From Alphaproteobacteria bacterium (GTDB lineage Bacteria > Pseudomonadota > Alphaproteobacteria > UBA3830), in NCBI GenBank assembly GCA_025998595.1, contig BNWE01000018.1, positions 1 to 18,557 on the forward strand: a stretch of DNA of 18,557 nt, read 5' to 3'. The notes beneath the pieces were generated by a model. That model was not told the DNA's origin and made no database searches. It was given only the letters and a program-made list of their open reading frames with translations. The translations under genes were made by a program, and so were the position numbers. Below, piece after piece: positions 1-7,012 of this stretch; position 1 is the first letter of the stretch, and each line of letters opens with the position of its first letter.

Positions 1-64
1 CCAGGGCACCGCAGCCGAGCTGCGCGAAGACGACGCCGTGCGCCGCAGCTACCTCGGCCACTGA
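1..64 (+). CDS. livF: LivF-type ABC transporter ATP-binding protein, C-terminal end (partial)
   Basis: The first 64 bases hold the last 20 codons of a gene that starts outside the window. The tail reads AELREDDAVRRSYLG plus a final His, then TGA at 62-64. Tails of the form 'AxLxxDxxVRxxYLG' close the ATPase subunits (LivF/LivG) of branched-chain amino acid type ABC importers. A livH homologue starts 20 bases downstream, which supports that call. LivF rather than LivG is inferred from the YLG ending and the position directly before the permeases. Nothing can be said about the catalytic part. Confidence 0.75.
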   Translation, partial: QGTAAELREDDAVRRSYLGH

Positions 65-84
65 TCAAAAAGAGGTTCATCACC

Positions 85-957
85 ATGCAAGCATTCCTTC
101 ACCAGATAGCTTCGGGCCTGGCGGCGGGCGGCATCTATGCCAGCCTCGCCATCGCGCTCGTGCTCATCTATCGCTGCACTTCGTCCGTCAACTTCGCGCA
201 GGGCGAACTGGCGATGTTCTCCACCTATATGAGCTGGGCGTTGGTTCAGGCGGGCGCATCATGGTGGGTGGCCTTCGCCGTTGTGGTCGTGGGTTCCTTC
301 CTGCTCGGGCTGGCGCTGGAGCGGGTCATCTTCCAGCCCCTGCGGCACAAGCCGGTGCTCTCGGTCGTGGCGGCCAGCATCGCGCTGCTCATCATCTTGA
401 ACAGCCTGGTCGGCTGGCTGTTCGGGCATGAGATGCTGGAGTTCGCCACGCCGTTCGGTGGAGTCCTCAGCCGTGCCGAACCCTATCTGTCGGCCCACGA
501 GGTCGGCGTTCTGCTCGTCACCCTGGCCGAACTGGCGGCGGTATTCGCGTTCTTCCGCTTCACCCGGTTCGGCCTGGCGATGCGTGCGGTGGCGGTGAAC
601 GCGCCGTCGGCGGAACTGTCGGGCATCAGCACCAACAAGGTGCTGGCCGTGGGCTGGGGTCTTGCAGCGGTGGCCGGTGCCGTGGCGGGGCTGATGGCCG
701 CGCCCATCGTGTTCCTGGAGCCGTCGATGATGATGGGGCCGCTGATCTACGCACTGGCGGGCGCGCTGCTGGGCGGCATCGCCAGCCCTGTGGGCGCCGT
801 GGCCGGGGGCTTCGCCGTCGGGGTACTGGAGAACCTGCTGGGCGCCTACGTGGTCGGCAACGACCTGAAACTGACCTGCATCATGCTGTTGATCATCGCG
901 ATGCTGGTCTTGCGGCCCGCCGGTATCTTCGGCAAGACGGCCCAGGTGAGGGTGTGA
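85..957 (+). CDS. livH: Branched-chain amino acid type ABC transporter permease, LivH family
   Basis: A 290-residue, very hydrophobic inner-membrane protein with about eight predicted membrane segments, the usual length for LivH. It forms the transmembrane channel with LivM, powered by LivF/LivG and fed by a periplasmic binding protein. The N-terminal signature 'GLAAGGIYASLAIALVLIYR' followed by 'SVNFAQGELAMFSTY' (about residues 11-50) is typical of the BPD_transp_2 permease family. The C-terminal 'GALLGGIASPVGAVAGG' loop is the expected coupling region. The ATG at 85 follows an AAGAGG ribosome site at 70-75. The stop overlaps the next start, so livH and livM are translationally coupled. In operons that also carry thiolases and dehydrogenases, such transporters often import aromatic or aliphatic acids, so the amino-acid label need not be the true substrate. 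Confidence 0.92.
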   Translation: MQAFLHQIASGLAAGGIYASLAIALVLIYRCTSSVNFAQGELAMFSTYMSWALVQAGASWWVAFAVVVVGSFLLGLALERVIFQPLRHKPVLSVVAASIALLIILNSLVGWLFGHEMLEFATPFGGVLSRAEPYLSAHEVGVLLVTLAELAAVFAFFRFTRFGLAMRAVAVNAPSAELSGISTNKVLAVGWGLAAVAGAVAGLMAAPIVFLEPSMMMGPLIYALAGALLGGIASPVGAVAGGFAVGVLENLLGAYVVGNDLKLTCIMLLIIAMLVLRPAGIFGKTAQVRV

Positions 958-1964
958 GCATGAGTACCATGAGCGCCCCACTCAACATCCGCCCGGTGGC
1001 ATCGCCCACCTGGTTGCGCTGGACGGCCTCGGTGGTCGGGCTCGCGCTGCTGGCCTGGTCCTTTAGTTGGCAAAGTTATCCGTTGTACGTGATGACGCAG
1101 GTGCTGATCTATGGCATCGCCATCATGGGCCTGAACCTGCTCACCGGCTACACGGGCCAGATCTCGCTCGGCCACAGCGCCTTCTTCGCCATCGGTGCCT
1201 ATACCGCGGCGGTGCTCTCGCATCACCTGGGCTGGCCGTTCTACGTGGGCGTGCCGGTGGCGGCGCTGTTGTGCTTCGTGGCGGGTTTCCTCTTCGGCTT
1301 CCCGGCGCTGCGGCTGCCCATGCTTTATCTGGCGCTGTCCACCTTCGCGGTGGCGGTGGTGACACCGCAGGCGCTCAAGTGGAAAAAGATCGAGTGGCTG
1401 ACCGGTGGCGTGGCGGGGATCGTCCTGGAAAAACCTGTGTTCCCAGGGGTGCTGGCCGACCGGGCGGACTGGGCCATCATGGCCTGCGTTGCGGCCTGCG
1501 CGCTCTGCGCCTTCCTGCTGGCGCGGCGGATTCTCGGCTCGCAGTTCGGCCGCCTGGTGGACGCCTCGCGCGACCAGCCGCTCGCGGCGGCGGCGGGCGG
1601 ACTCGACATCACCGCCCTGCGCACGCAGATGTTCGGCCTCAGCGCGGCGTTCACCGGCCTGGCCGGTGCCCTGAGCGTGGTGGCGGGCCAGTTCGTCGCG
1701 CCCGAGAACTTTCCCTTCCTGCTCTCGGTGTCCCTGCTGGTGGGCAGCTTCGTGGGCGGGGTGCGCAGCCTGTGGGGCGCCTTCCTGGGGGCTGCCTTCA
1801 TCGTGCTCACGCCCAACCTGGCCGAGAGCGTGTCGCAATCCGCGCCGTGGATGATCTTCGGCTTCGCACTGCTCGCGGTGGTCTTCCTGGCCCCTAATGG
1901 CTTGAGCGGCTGGATCACCAGCCTCTGGCGCAGGCGTGCAAATTCCTCATCCGCCCAGTCTTAG
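954..1964 (+). CDS. livM: Branched-chain amino acid type ABC transporter permease, LivM family
   Basis: The second permease subunit, 336 residues from the GTG at 954 or 334 from the ATG at 960. The ATG has a GAGG eight bases upstream and may be the real start; the GTG gives a GTGA overlap with livH. The family signature 'GLNLLTGYTGQISLGHSAFFAIGAY' region lies near residues 58-85, with about ten membrane segments overall. 'FVGGVRSLWGAFLGAAFIV' is the late cytoplasmic coupling segment. It pairs with the LivH product in the inner membrane. The thiolase start follows only 9 bases after its stop, so the transporter and the CoA-thiolysis gene were one operon before the element interrupted it. Confidence 0.92.
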   Translation: MSMSTMSAPLNIRPVASPTWLRWTASVVGLALLAWSFSWQSYPLYVMTQVLIYGIAIMGLNLLTGYTGQISLGHSAFFAIGAYTAAVLSHHLGWPFYVGVPVAALLCFVAGFLFGFPALRLPMLYLALSTFAVAVVTPQALKWKKIEWLTGGVAGIVLEKPVFPGVLADRADWAIMACVAACALCAFLLARRILGSQFGRLVDASRDQPLAAAAGGLDITALRTQMFGLSAAFTGLAGALSVVAGQFVAPENFPFLLSVSLLVGSFVGGVRSLWGAFLGAAFIVLTPNLAESVSQSAPWMIFGFALLAVVFLAPNGLSGWITSLWRRRANSSSAQS

Positions 1965-1973
1965 ACGCTTTCC

Positions 1974-2279
1974 ATGCAGCCCGTCTTCGTCGCTGGCACG
2001 GGCATGACCCGTTTCGGCAAGCACATTGACTGCGGTCTCAAATCGCTCGCCGCCGAGGCGATTGGCGAAGCCATTGCCGATGCAGGCATCACCCCGTCCC
2101 AGCTGCAGGCCGCCGACATGGGCAACGCCGCTGCTGGTGTCATGGCCGACCAGGTGCTGATCCCCGGACAGGTGGCGCTGCGCGGCATGGGCATCGGGCG
2201 CATTCCGGTCGTCAACATCGAGAACGCTTGTAGACGCATCCTTGCAGTGGGTGCTCGATATGCTGCTGGCTTCAGATAA
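1974..2279 (+). pseudogene. Thiolase / acetyl-CoA acetyltransferase, truncated after the active-site cysteine
   Basis: The first 86 residues are a good thiolase N-terminus: 'VFVAGTGMTRFGKH', 'AAEAIGEAIADAGI' and 'GNAAAGVMADQVLIPGQVALRGMGIGRIPVVNIENAC'. In SCP2/acetyl-CoA acetyltransferase type thiolases, Cys86 of the NxENAC motif is the acyl-accepting residue and is followed by A-S/G-G-S. Here the homology stops exactly at that Cys codon (2229-2231). It is replaced by 15 unrelated residues and a stop at 2277-2279. A family member would be about 390 residues, so more than three quarters is lost and the fragment cannot be active. No thiolase C-terminus is present at the other end of the element, so more than a simple insertion took place. 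The ribosome site is weak, consistent with coupling to livM. Confidence 0.88.
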
Positions 2280-4254
2280 CAGATAAGCCCTGTTGCCGTC
2301 GGATTTGCCAGGATACGCGGCCGTCATGTACCTGCGCAGAAATCGGCATACCGAGTCGTTGTTCGATGACAGGCCTCCATGGCACCAGGCTGAACCCCAT
2401 GCCATCATCGAGCATGGCGTAGCGCCCGCTGGCCAGCATGACGCTGCGGCGGTAGATACCCGCCACGCGCTGGCCATCGGCCACGGGCCGGTGCTCCAGG
2501 CCAGTTTCGGCGGCCAAGTCCTTCGCGGCATGCGCTACATCCCGGCTGCGCAGCATTGCCAGCAGATTGCGCGCCAGGATGACGCGTTGGCCGCGCCGCT
2601 CGGCCAGCCCCTGTTCGGCCAGGAAGTCGGTGCGCTGTTGCATTGCCTGCTTGGCCTCGCCGCCAAAGCCCAGGTCGCCCAGGCCAGAGCCACCGCCGAT
2701 CAACTGCTGGTCAAGCCAGGTGGCCCCGATCACGCGGGCCTGCCGCTCGATGGGCAGGTGCGATTTCAGCTCCACGGCCACGCCGCCCAGGCGCTGCGCG
2801 TCGTAGCGACGGCCCTGATCGGGCAGGTCGCCCGGCACCTTCCATAGCCCTTCGGCCACGCGCTCCACGATGCCTGCCCGGCGCAGGGCTTCCAAGCGCC
2901 GGACGTGGGCCGCGACGACTTCCTGCGGATCGCGGCCCGGTACGGCCTGGCCCTGCGCGATAGCAAGGTGGTGGTCGGTGCGGTACAGGCCATCGCTCGC
3001 CAGCACGGCGATGTTCTTGTCAGCCGCGCGCACGTCGGCCGATCCCTTCACCTCCACCACGGCGCCGGTGGGATAGTTCGCCAGCTCGTCGCGGGTGTTG
3101 AGCGCGACGTAGTGGGCCTTGCCGTCCACCCCGTCGATGACCAGATAGCCGCGGTCGCGCAGCTCGTCGGCCAGCCCCTTCGCGGCCACGCGGCCGAGAA
3201 TGGTTCGGCTATCGTCGCCCGGCTCGAACACCGCCAGTTCGCGCGGCTCGCCGCGCATGGCACGCTGCATGGTGCGGATGATGTCGCCACGCTCGCCCAG
3301 GGCGCGCAAGGTCTTCTCGGCATCGGCATGGACGGCCCAGGTGCCCGGCTGCGCCTCGTCGGCCAGTCCCAGGCGCTGCAAGCGTTGCAGGCGGCCGATC
3401 AGCAGCAGGCGTTGGCGTTGCAGCTTCGGTTCGTTGAAGCGTTCGATCTGCACCCGGCCGTCTTCGCCGGCCTCGCGTTGCAGCGTGCGATCCAGGCTCG
3501 TCCACCGCTCCTGCTCCACCTCGCGTTGCAAGGTCTGCTGGATCTCCAGTTCGGTGCGCGGCCCCAGCCATTCGGTCGCCAGTTCAGCGGCACGATGGCG
3601 GAATCCATCAGCGATGTAGTCGCCGGCGATGATGAGGTCTTTGCCGGTGTCGTCGCGCCCGCGCACGATCAAATGCGTGTGGGGGTTGTCGGTGTTCCAG
3701 TGATCCACCGCCACCCAATCCAGCCGCGTGCCCAAGTCAGCTTCCATGCGGTTCATCAGATGCCGCGTGTAGGTGCGCAGGTCGTCCAGTTCGGCCCCGT
3801 CCTCGGGCGAGACGATGAAGCGGAAATGGTGCCGGTCGTCGGCGCAGCGTTCCTTGAAAGCATCCAGATCGGCTTCGTCGGTCTGCGGCCCATAGGCCCG
3901 GCCTGGCTCGCCATCACGGCCCACACCATCGCGCTCGATGTAGCGCAGGTGCTTGGCGAGCGATTGCGGGCTGGCCCGCTGCTGGTTGACCAGCAAGGTT
4001 TTGATAGTCACACGCCGCGACATGGGCGTGAGCTTCGCGCCCGCAAACCGCGCCGCCGTATGGCCGCGCCCCAGGCGTGAGCCGGGCCGCTGGCCGGTGG
4101 CCTTGCCGCCGATGGCCGATGCCGGACGGCGCACTGAGGACTTGCCGCCACTGGCCTTGCCGGCCTGCTGGAGCACCTTGGAAACGAAGCCCTGGCCGCG
4201 GTTTTTTGGAGCGCTGGGGCGGATGCGGAAATCGTCGTCGCGGCGGTTGATCAT
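2272..4254 (-). CDS. Conjugative relaxase, VirD2/MobP-like with DUF3363 domain
   Basis: The protein has 660 residues, the usual length. The ATG at 4254 was chosen over longer options because it has a GGGAGA ribosome site and gives the family N-terminus 'MINRRDDDFRIRPSAPKNRG'. Relaxases nick one strand at oriT through a tyrosine and lead it into the recipient. Here the nuclease domain spans about residues 80-215. The likely catalytic Tyr105 is in 'KHLRYIERDG', and the metal-binding histidine motif 'HWNTDNPHTHL' is at about 185-195 (His185, His192, His194). The rest, about 225-655, is the DUF3363 region. The C-terminus appears complete, but the traG and trb genes normally found nearby are missing. 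The stop is only about 40 bases from the thiolase break, so the junction lies just past this gene. The 477-bp gap upstream probably contains oriT. Confidence 0.92.
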   Translation of the reverse strand: MINRRDDDFRIRPSAPKNRGQGFVSKVLQQAGKASGGKSSVRRPASAIGGKATGQRPGSRLGRGHTAARFAGAKLTPMSRRVTIKTLLVNQQRASPQSLAKHLRYIERDGVGRDGEPGRAYGPQTDEADLDAFKERCADDRHHFRFIVSPEDGAELDDLRTYTRHLMNRMEADLGTRLDWVAVDHWNTDNPHTHLIVRGRDDTGKDLIIAGDYIADGFRHRAAELATEWLGPRTELEIQQTLQREVEQERWTSLDRTLQREAGEDGRVQIERFNEPKLQRQRLLLIGRLQRLQRLGLADEAQPGTWAVHADAEKTLRALGERGDIIRTMQRAMRGEPRELAVFEPGDDSRTILGRVAAKGLADELRDRGYLVIDGVDGKAHYVALNTRDELANYPTGAVVEVKGSADVRAADKNIAVLASDGLYRTDHHLAIAQGQAVPGRDPQEVVAAHVRRLEALRRAGIVERVAEGLWKVPGDLPDQGRRYDAQRLGGVAVELKSHLPIERQARVIGATWLDQQLIGGGSGLGDLGFGGEAKQAMQQRTDFLAEQGLAERRGQRVILARNLLAMLRSRDVAHAAKDLAAETGLEHRPVADGQRVAGIYRRSVMLASGRYAMLDDGMGFSLVPWRPVIEQRLGMPISAQVHDGRVSWQIRRQQGLSVI

Positions 4255-4731
4255 GACTTCTCTCCCTGAAAGCTGGGGCGTAGTCCGTCGTGCGAAGCAC
4301 GCGGACAAGCCCATATCGACGCGGGCCACGCGCCACAAGCAGCACGGCGGCGAAGCCGCTGCGTGCCGCGCCGCCCCCACGTGCAGACAGGCTTTCGACG
4401 CGGCCCGGTGCCGCGTCCTTTTGTCTTGCCTTCCGCATTTGCCGCCCCTTGCACCCCAGGCTCTCGCTTCCGGCACGTGCGGCCCGGCGGCGCTGCTGCA
4501 CCCGCAGCCAGCGCCCCGGCGAACACGGCGGTGGCCGCAGGCCAGCCGTGTTTGAGGCAAGACGCCTGCACGTGGGACGGCTGCGCCGGAAGCAGCGCGA
4601 AGTGCGGTGCCGGATACGCAAAATCGGCACCTGCACTGCACTGCACGCGCGACGACACGGCGACAAACAGCAGAACGACACGCCCGATGGCACGATGAGA
4701 TGCACGGCGACGTGCAGCGAATCGGCGGCCA
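4255..4731. other. Non-coding gap between traF and relaxase, with clustered hairpins
   Basis: No credible gene is seen in this 477-bp stretch; the open frames are shadow-like and arginine/cysteine-rich. It holds three split-stem hairpins with GNA loops. The first, 4283-4306, has stem parts GTCCG and CGTGC separated by one bulged T, with loop GAA. The second, 4342-4366, has parts GCACG and GCGGC with loop GAA and a 2-base bulge on the right arm. The third, 4522-4552, has parts AACACGGC and TGGCC separated by bulged GG, with loop GCA. An oriT-like cluster follows at about 4606-4646. Transcripts of the relaxase gene may include this region as a leader. Confidence 0.7.
4600..4646 (-). other. Candidate origin of transfer (oriT)
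   Basis: An inverted repeat with arms GGTGCCG (4606-4612) and CGGCACC (4625-4631) encloses 12 bases. It is followed on the right by three tandem CTGCA units (4631-4645). On the - strand, the run across the loop and arm reads TATCCGGC, one base from the TATCCTGC core at which IncP/VirD2-type relaxases cut. The position in the gap upstream of the relaxase gene is where oriT often lies. Repeat, palindrome and nic-like core together make this the best oriT candidate in the window. No nic site has been established for this family from the sequence alone. Confidence 0.35.
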
Positions 4732-5331
4732 TCATGGGCGCGACTCCAGCCAGACCGGGCGCGCAACGCCGATCACGGCGGATGCGCTGACCGGCCCGAA
4801 ATACCGGCTGTCGAACGACGCCGGATTGGTGACGCTGAGCAGGAACAGCTCGCCGGACTCAAGGCGGCGGCACTGCGGCCAGGATAGCAGCGGCCGGCCC
4901 CAGCGATCAGCTGGCAGCACGGCGGCCGAAGGCACGCCGTCGATGCGGACAAAGCCCCTAGTGATGCACACCTCTTGTGGCGCCATCGCGCCCACACGCT
5001 TGAGCAGCGGGATGCGCGTCGGCAGGTAGCCGCGCTGCGCAGCGAGCGCGGCAGCTTCGGCGGGCAGCGGCACCAGCACGATGCTGCCCACGTGCAATGG
5101 AGGTTGCAGCGGACGTAGCGGCGAGCTGGTGCGACGGTCGAGTGGATCGACGCGATACCAGCCGACCGCTACGCTGTCCGACGGGTTGTAAGTCAGGCGC
5201 GGCAGCGGGTGCTTGAAGGACGCCCAGGCGAGCGCAGCGAGGCCGAAGGCGGACAGGCCCGCCAGCACGAGGCGAGCGCGCAAACGTGAGTGCGCTGGCG
5301 AGCGAGAAAGGGATGCTGTTGTGACCGTCAT
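4732..5331 (-). CDS. traF: TraF-type S26 signal peptidase, conjugative transfer
   Basis: A 199-residue protein of the TraF/peptidase S26 family. IncP TraF cleaves and cyclises the pilin TrbC in the periplasmic face of the inner membrane. A short basic N-terminus is followed by one membrane anchor at about residues 18-38 ('ARLVLAGLSAFGLAALAWAS'). The nucleophile Ser53 lies in 'NPSDSVAVGWYRV' and the general-base Lys111 in 'RIPLLKRVGA', the expected Ser-Lys pair. 'GPVSASAVIGVARPVW' matches the late family motif. The start overlaps the DUF2840 stop by ATGA. The cognate pilin gene trbC and the rest of the trb operon are not present, so the enzyme has no local substrate. Confidence 0.9.
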   Translation of the reverse strand: MTVTTASLSRSPAHSRLRARLVLAGLSAFGLAALAWASFKHPLPRLTYNPSDSVAVGWYRVDPLDRRTSSPLRPLQPPLHVGSIVLVPLPAEAAALAAQRGYLPTRIPLLKRVGAMAPQEVCITRGFVRIDGVPSAAVLPADRWGRPLLSWPQCRRLESGELFLLSVTNPASFDSRYFGPVSASAVIGVARPVWLESRP

Positions 5332-5852
5332 GACAGCGCCCTCCCGGCCAGCCAGGCGGCGTGCCGCTCGGCGGTGTACTCGGGCAGCGGCAAGCGCGCC
5401 GCGAGCCGGTTGCCCAGCGTGCGCCAGTACGCGGGCGAGGCGCCTGCAGGCGCGATGCCCAGCGTCTCGATGCCGTCGATGCGCTCCAGCACGGCGCGCA
5501 CCGACTGTTCACCTTCGATGTGCAGCAACAAGCGCGCGCCCGGCTGCACACCGGGGATGCGCTGCGCGCCATCCATCGGCATGCACGCTTGCATCACCAT
5601 GAGCTGCCAGCGGATCGTGCCGTAGTCATTGGCCTGCCAGCGAATGCGGCAGAGAACCGCGTTCGGCGTGAACACCGCGCAGCGACGCCAGCGGTCGAAC
5701 CGGATGATGCGCGCAGGATCGCCGAAGCGCAGATAGAGGTCGAAGCGTTGGTCGATGTAGGCGAGTGCAACGCGCGTCAGCGGCACGCCGTCGGCTTGGC
5801 CGATCGGCGGGGCAGATGAAGGCGGCAATGCTGTCGAAACTGGTGTGGTCAT
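5328..5852 (-). CDS. DUF2840 family protein
   Basis: A 174-residue protein of the DUF2840 family, almost always encoded between a parA-type gene and traF in Tn4371-like elements. Its function is not known. Visible features are the aromatic/basic block 'YIDQRFDLYLRFGDPARIIRFDRWRRCAVF', 'CRIRWQANDYGTIRWQLMVMQA' and the C-terminal 'YWRTLGNRLAARLPLPEYTAERHAAWLAGR'. There is no signal peptide or membrane segment, so it is probably cytoplasmic. Both ends overlap neighbours by ATGA, with the RHH gene upstream and traF downstream, which suggests fixed stoichiometry with them. Confidence 0.88.
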   Translation of the reverse strand: MTTPVSTALPPSSAPPIGQADGVPLTRVALAYIDQRFDLYLRFGDPARIIRFDRWRRCAVFTPNAVLCRIRWQANDYGTIRWQLMVMQACMPMDGAQRIPGVQPGARLLLHIEGEQSVRAVLERIDGIETLGIAPAGASPAYWRTLGNRLAARLPLPEYTAERHAAWLAGRALS

Positions 5853-6112
5853 GGAGATTTCTCCGGAAATTCCCGCTCCAGCAGCGCGCGCAACAGATCG
5901 GCCACCGTCACGCCTTGCGTGAAGGCCGATACCTTGATGCGCGCCCGCATGGCGGGCGCAATGTCGAGGGTCAGGCGGGCCGTGTAGAGGTCGCCTTTCT
6001 GGAGGTCATCGGCGCTGCCCTGGCGAATCCACGCCTCGGCGTGCGGATTCGCGGGCGGACGCGCACCGATGCCGATGCGCTTGCCCGAGCGTTTGCTGGC
6101 GGTACTGCTCAT
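5849..6112 (-). CDS. Small ribbon-helix-helix-like partition partner of ParA
   Basis: An 87-residue basic protein directly after parA. The start at 6112 gives the exact ATGA overlap with the parA stop; an in-frame start at 6121 is possible. The N-terminal half ('SKRSGKRIGIGARPPANPHAEAWIRQG') is flexible and basic. The C-terminal half ('YTARLTLDIAPAMRARIKVSAFTQGVTVADLLRALLEREFP') has a short strand followed by two helices, the layout of RHH DNA-binding proteins such as ParG or omega. By analogy with parFG systems it would bind the partition site and stimulate ParA, and may repress the par operon. The role is inferred from position and fold-like pattern; the protein family itself is uncharacterised. 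Confidence 0.75.
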   Translation of the reverse strand: MSSTASKRSGKRIGIGARPPANPHAEAWIRQGSADDLQKGDLYTARLTLDIAPAMRARIKVSAFTQGVTVADLLRALLEREFPEKSP

Positions 6113-6747
6113 GACGGCCACCGCAGCAGTTCATCGACCAACGCGGTGATTTCGCGGGCGGCGACGCTGCCAGGCGCCGTTTCGCGTGCGAGCCGGCCAG
6201 CGGCCACGCTGTCGGCGAACACGATGCGCTGATGCACTTCCGCGCGCAGCGCAGGAAGCGGCTGCTCGGCCAGCGCGCCGCGTGCCTCCCGTCCGATCAC
6301 GGTGGTGCTGACGCGCCGGTTGATGACAAAGGCCGCGCCGAGCAGCGGCCGGAACACCTGCGCCTCGCGGATCAGCGCCACCATCTCGGCACTGGCCCAC
6401 AGGTCGTAGGGACTGGGCTGCACGGGAATCAGCACGCGCTCGGCCGCCAGCAGCGCGGAGCGCGCCAGCGCCGCGATGCGTGGTGGCCCGTCGATGACGA
6501 CGTGATCGGCCCGCCTGGCGAGTTCTGGCGCTTCCTGGTGCAGGGTTTCGCGTGCAAGGCCCACAGCGCTGAACAGCCTTGGCAAGCCTTGCTGGCTGCG
6601 GCGCTGTGTCCAGTCCAGCGCGGAGCCCTGCGGATCGGCATCCAGCAGGATTACCGACTGCCCGCGCATCGCCAGCTCGCCGGCGATGTGGGTGGCGAGC
6701 GTGGTCTTGCCCACACCGCCTTTTTGGTTGAGCAGCGCGACGATCAT
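6109..6747 (-). CDS. parA: ParA-family partition ATPase
   Basis: A 212-residue protein of the short ParA/ParF type without an N-terminal HTH. The deviant Walker A 'KGGVGKTT' is at residues 9-16, the A' motif 'LLDADPQGSALDW' near 37-49 and the B-region 'VVIDGPPRI' near 90-98. Such ATPases form dynamic patterns on the nucleoid and segregate plasmids or replicating ICE circles. The ATG at 6747 was preferred to a longer frame because an AGGGAGG ribosome site precedes it and because family members begin right at 'MIVALLNQKGG'. It heads a chain of overlapping genes (RHH protein, DUF2840, traF). Short repeats and iterons upstream (6852-6988) are candidate partition and replication sites. Confidence 0.93.
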   Translation of the reverse strand: MIVALLNQKGGVGKTTLATHIAGELAMRGQSVILLDADPQGSALDWTQRRSQQGLPRLFSAVGLARETLHQEAPELARRADHVVIDGPPRIAALARSALLAAERVLIPVQPSPYDLWASAEMVALIREAQVFRPLLGAAFVINRRVSTTVIGREARGALAEQPLPALRAEVHQRIVFADSVAAGRLARETAPGSVAAREITALVDELLRWPS

Positions 6748-6851
6748 GGCCTGGACCTCCCTGCTGGAGAACCTGGCTGTCGCTGCTGGTTTTCGTGGCT
6801 CTCGTTCGCCGGTTGGGTGGTTGTCCACCGAAACGCGGCGCTGCTACTACC

Positions 6852-6884
6852 AGTTAGAGAATTTAAGTTAGGGAAGTTAAGGGA
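6852..6884 (+). promoter_or_regulatory. Three AGTTA-type repeats upstream of parA; candidate partition site/operator
   Basis: An AT-rich island in otherwise GC-rich DNA carries AGTTAGAGA (6852-6860), AGTTAGGGA (6866-6874) and AGTTAAGGGA (6875-6884) in the same orientation. RHH partition proteins typically bind short direct repeats just upstream of their own par operon, and parA begins about 105 bp away. The repeats could also be the unwinding element of the adjacent origin. Assignment is inference from position and repetition. Confidence 0.45.
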
Positions 6885-6924
6885 AGCCGAAACCCGCGCC
6901 AGCATTGGCTTTGCGGCCGATGGA

Positions 6925-6988
6925 CACGCCTGATAGCACGATAGTCCCACGCCTGATAGCACGATACCGGGCACGCCTGATAGCACGA
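6925..6988 (+). repeat. Three 17-bp iterons, candidate oriV
   Basis: The sequence CACGCCTGATAGCACGA occurs exactly three times, at 6925-6941, 6948-6964 and 6972-6988, with start-to-start spacing of 23 and 24 bp. The first two copies extend by TA. The array lies between the end of repA (7013) and the start of parA (6747). Iterons near a rep gene with about two-turn spacing are the usual binding sites for a plasmid replication initiator. Loose DnaA-box-like words (TTGTCCACC at 6821, TTATCCCCG at 7013) lie on either side. Confidence 0.7.
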
Positions 6989-7012
6989 GCCCGTCCACAG
7001 GACGCGCACCGT

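Noticed and set aside
846..1838. A 330-codon open frame on the - strand opposite livH/livM
   Set aside because: It overlaps two clear permease genes completely, is His/Gln/Arg-rich and has no family resemblance; typical antisense shadow in GC-rich DNA.
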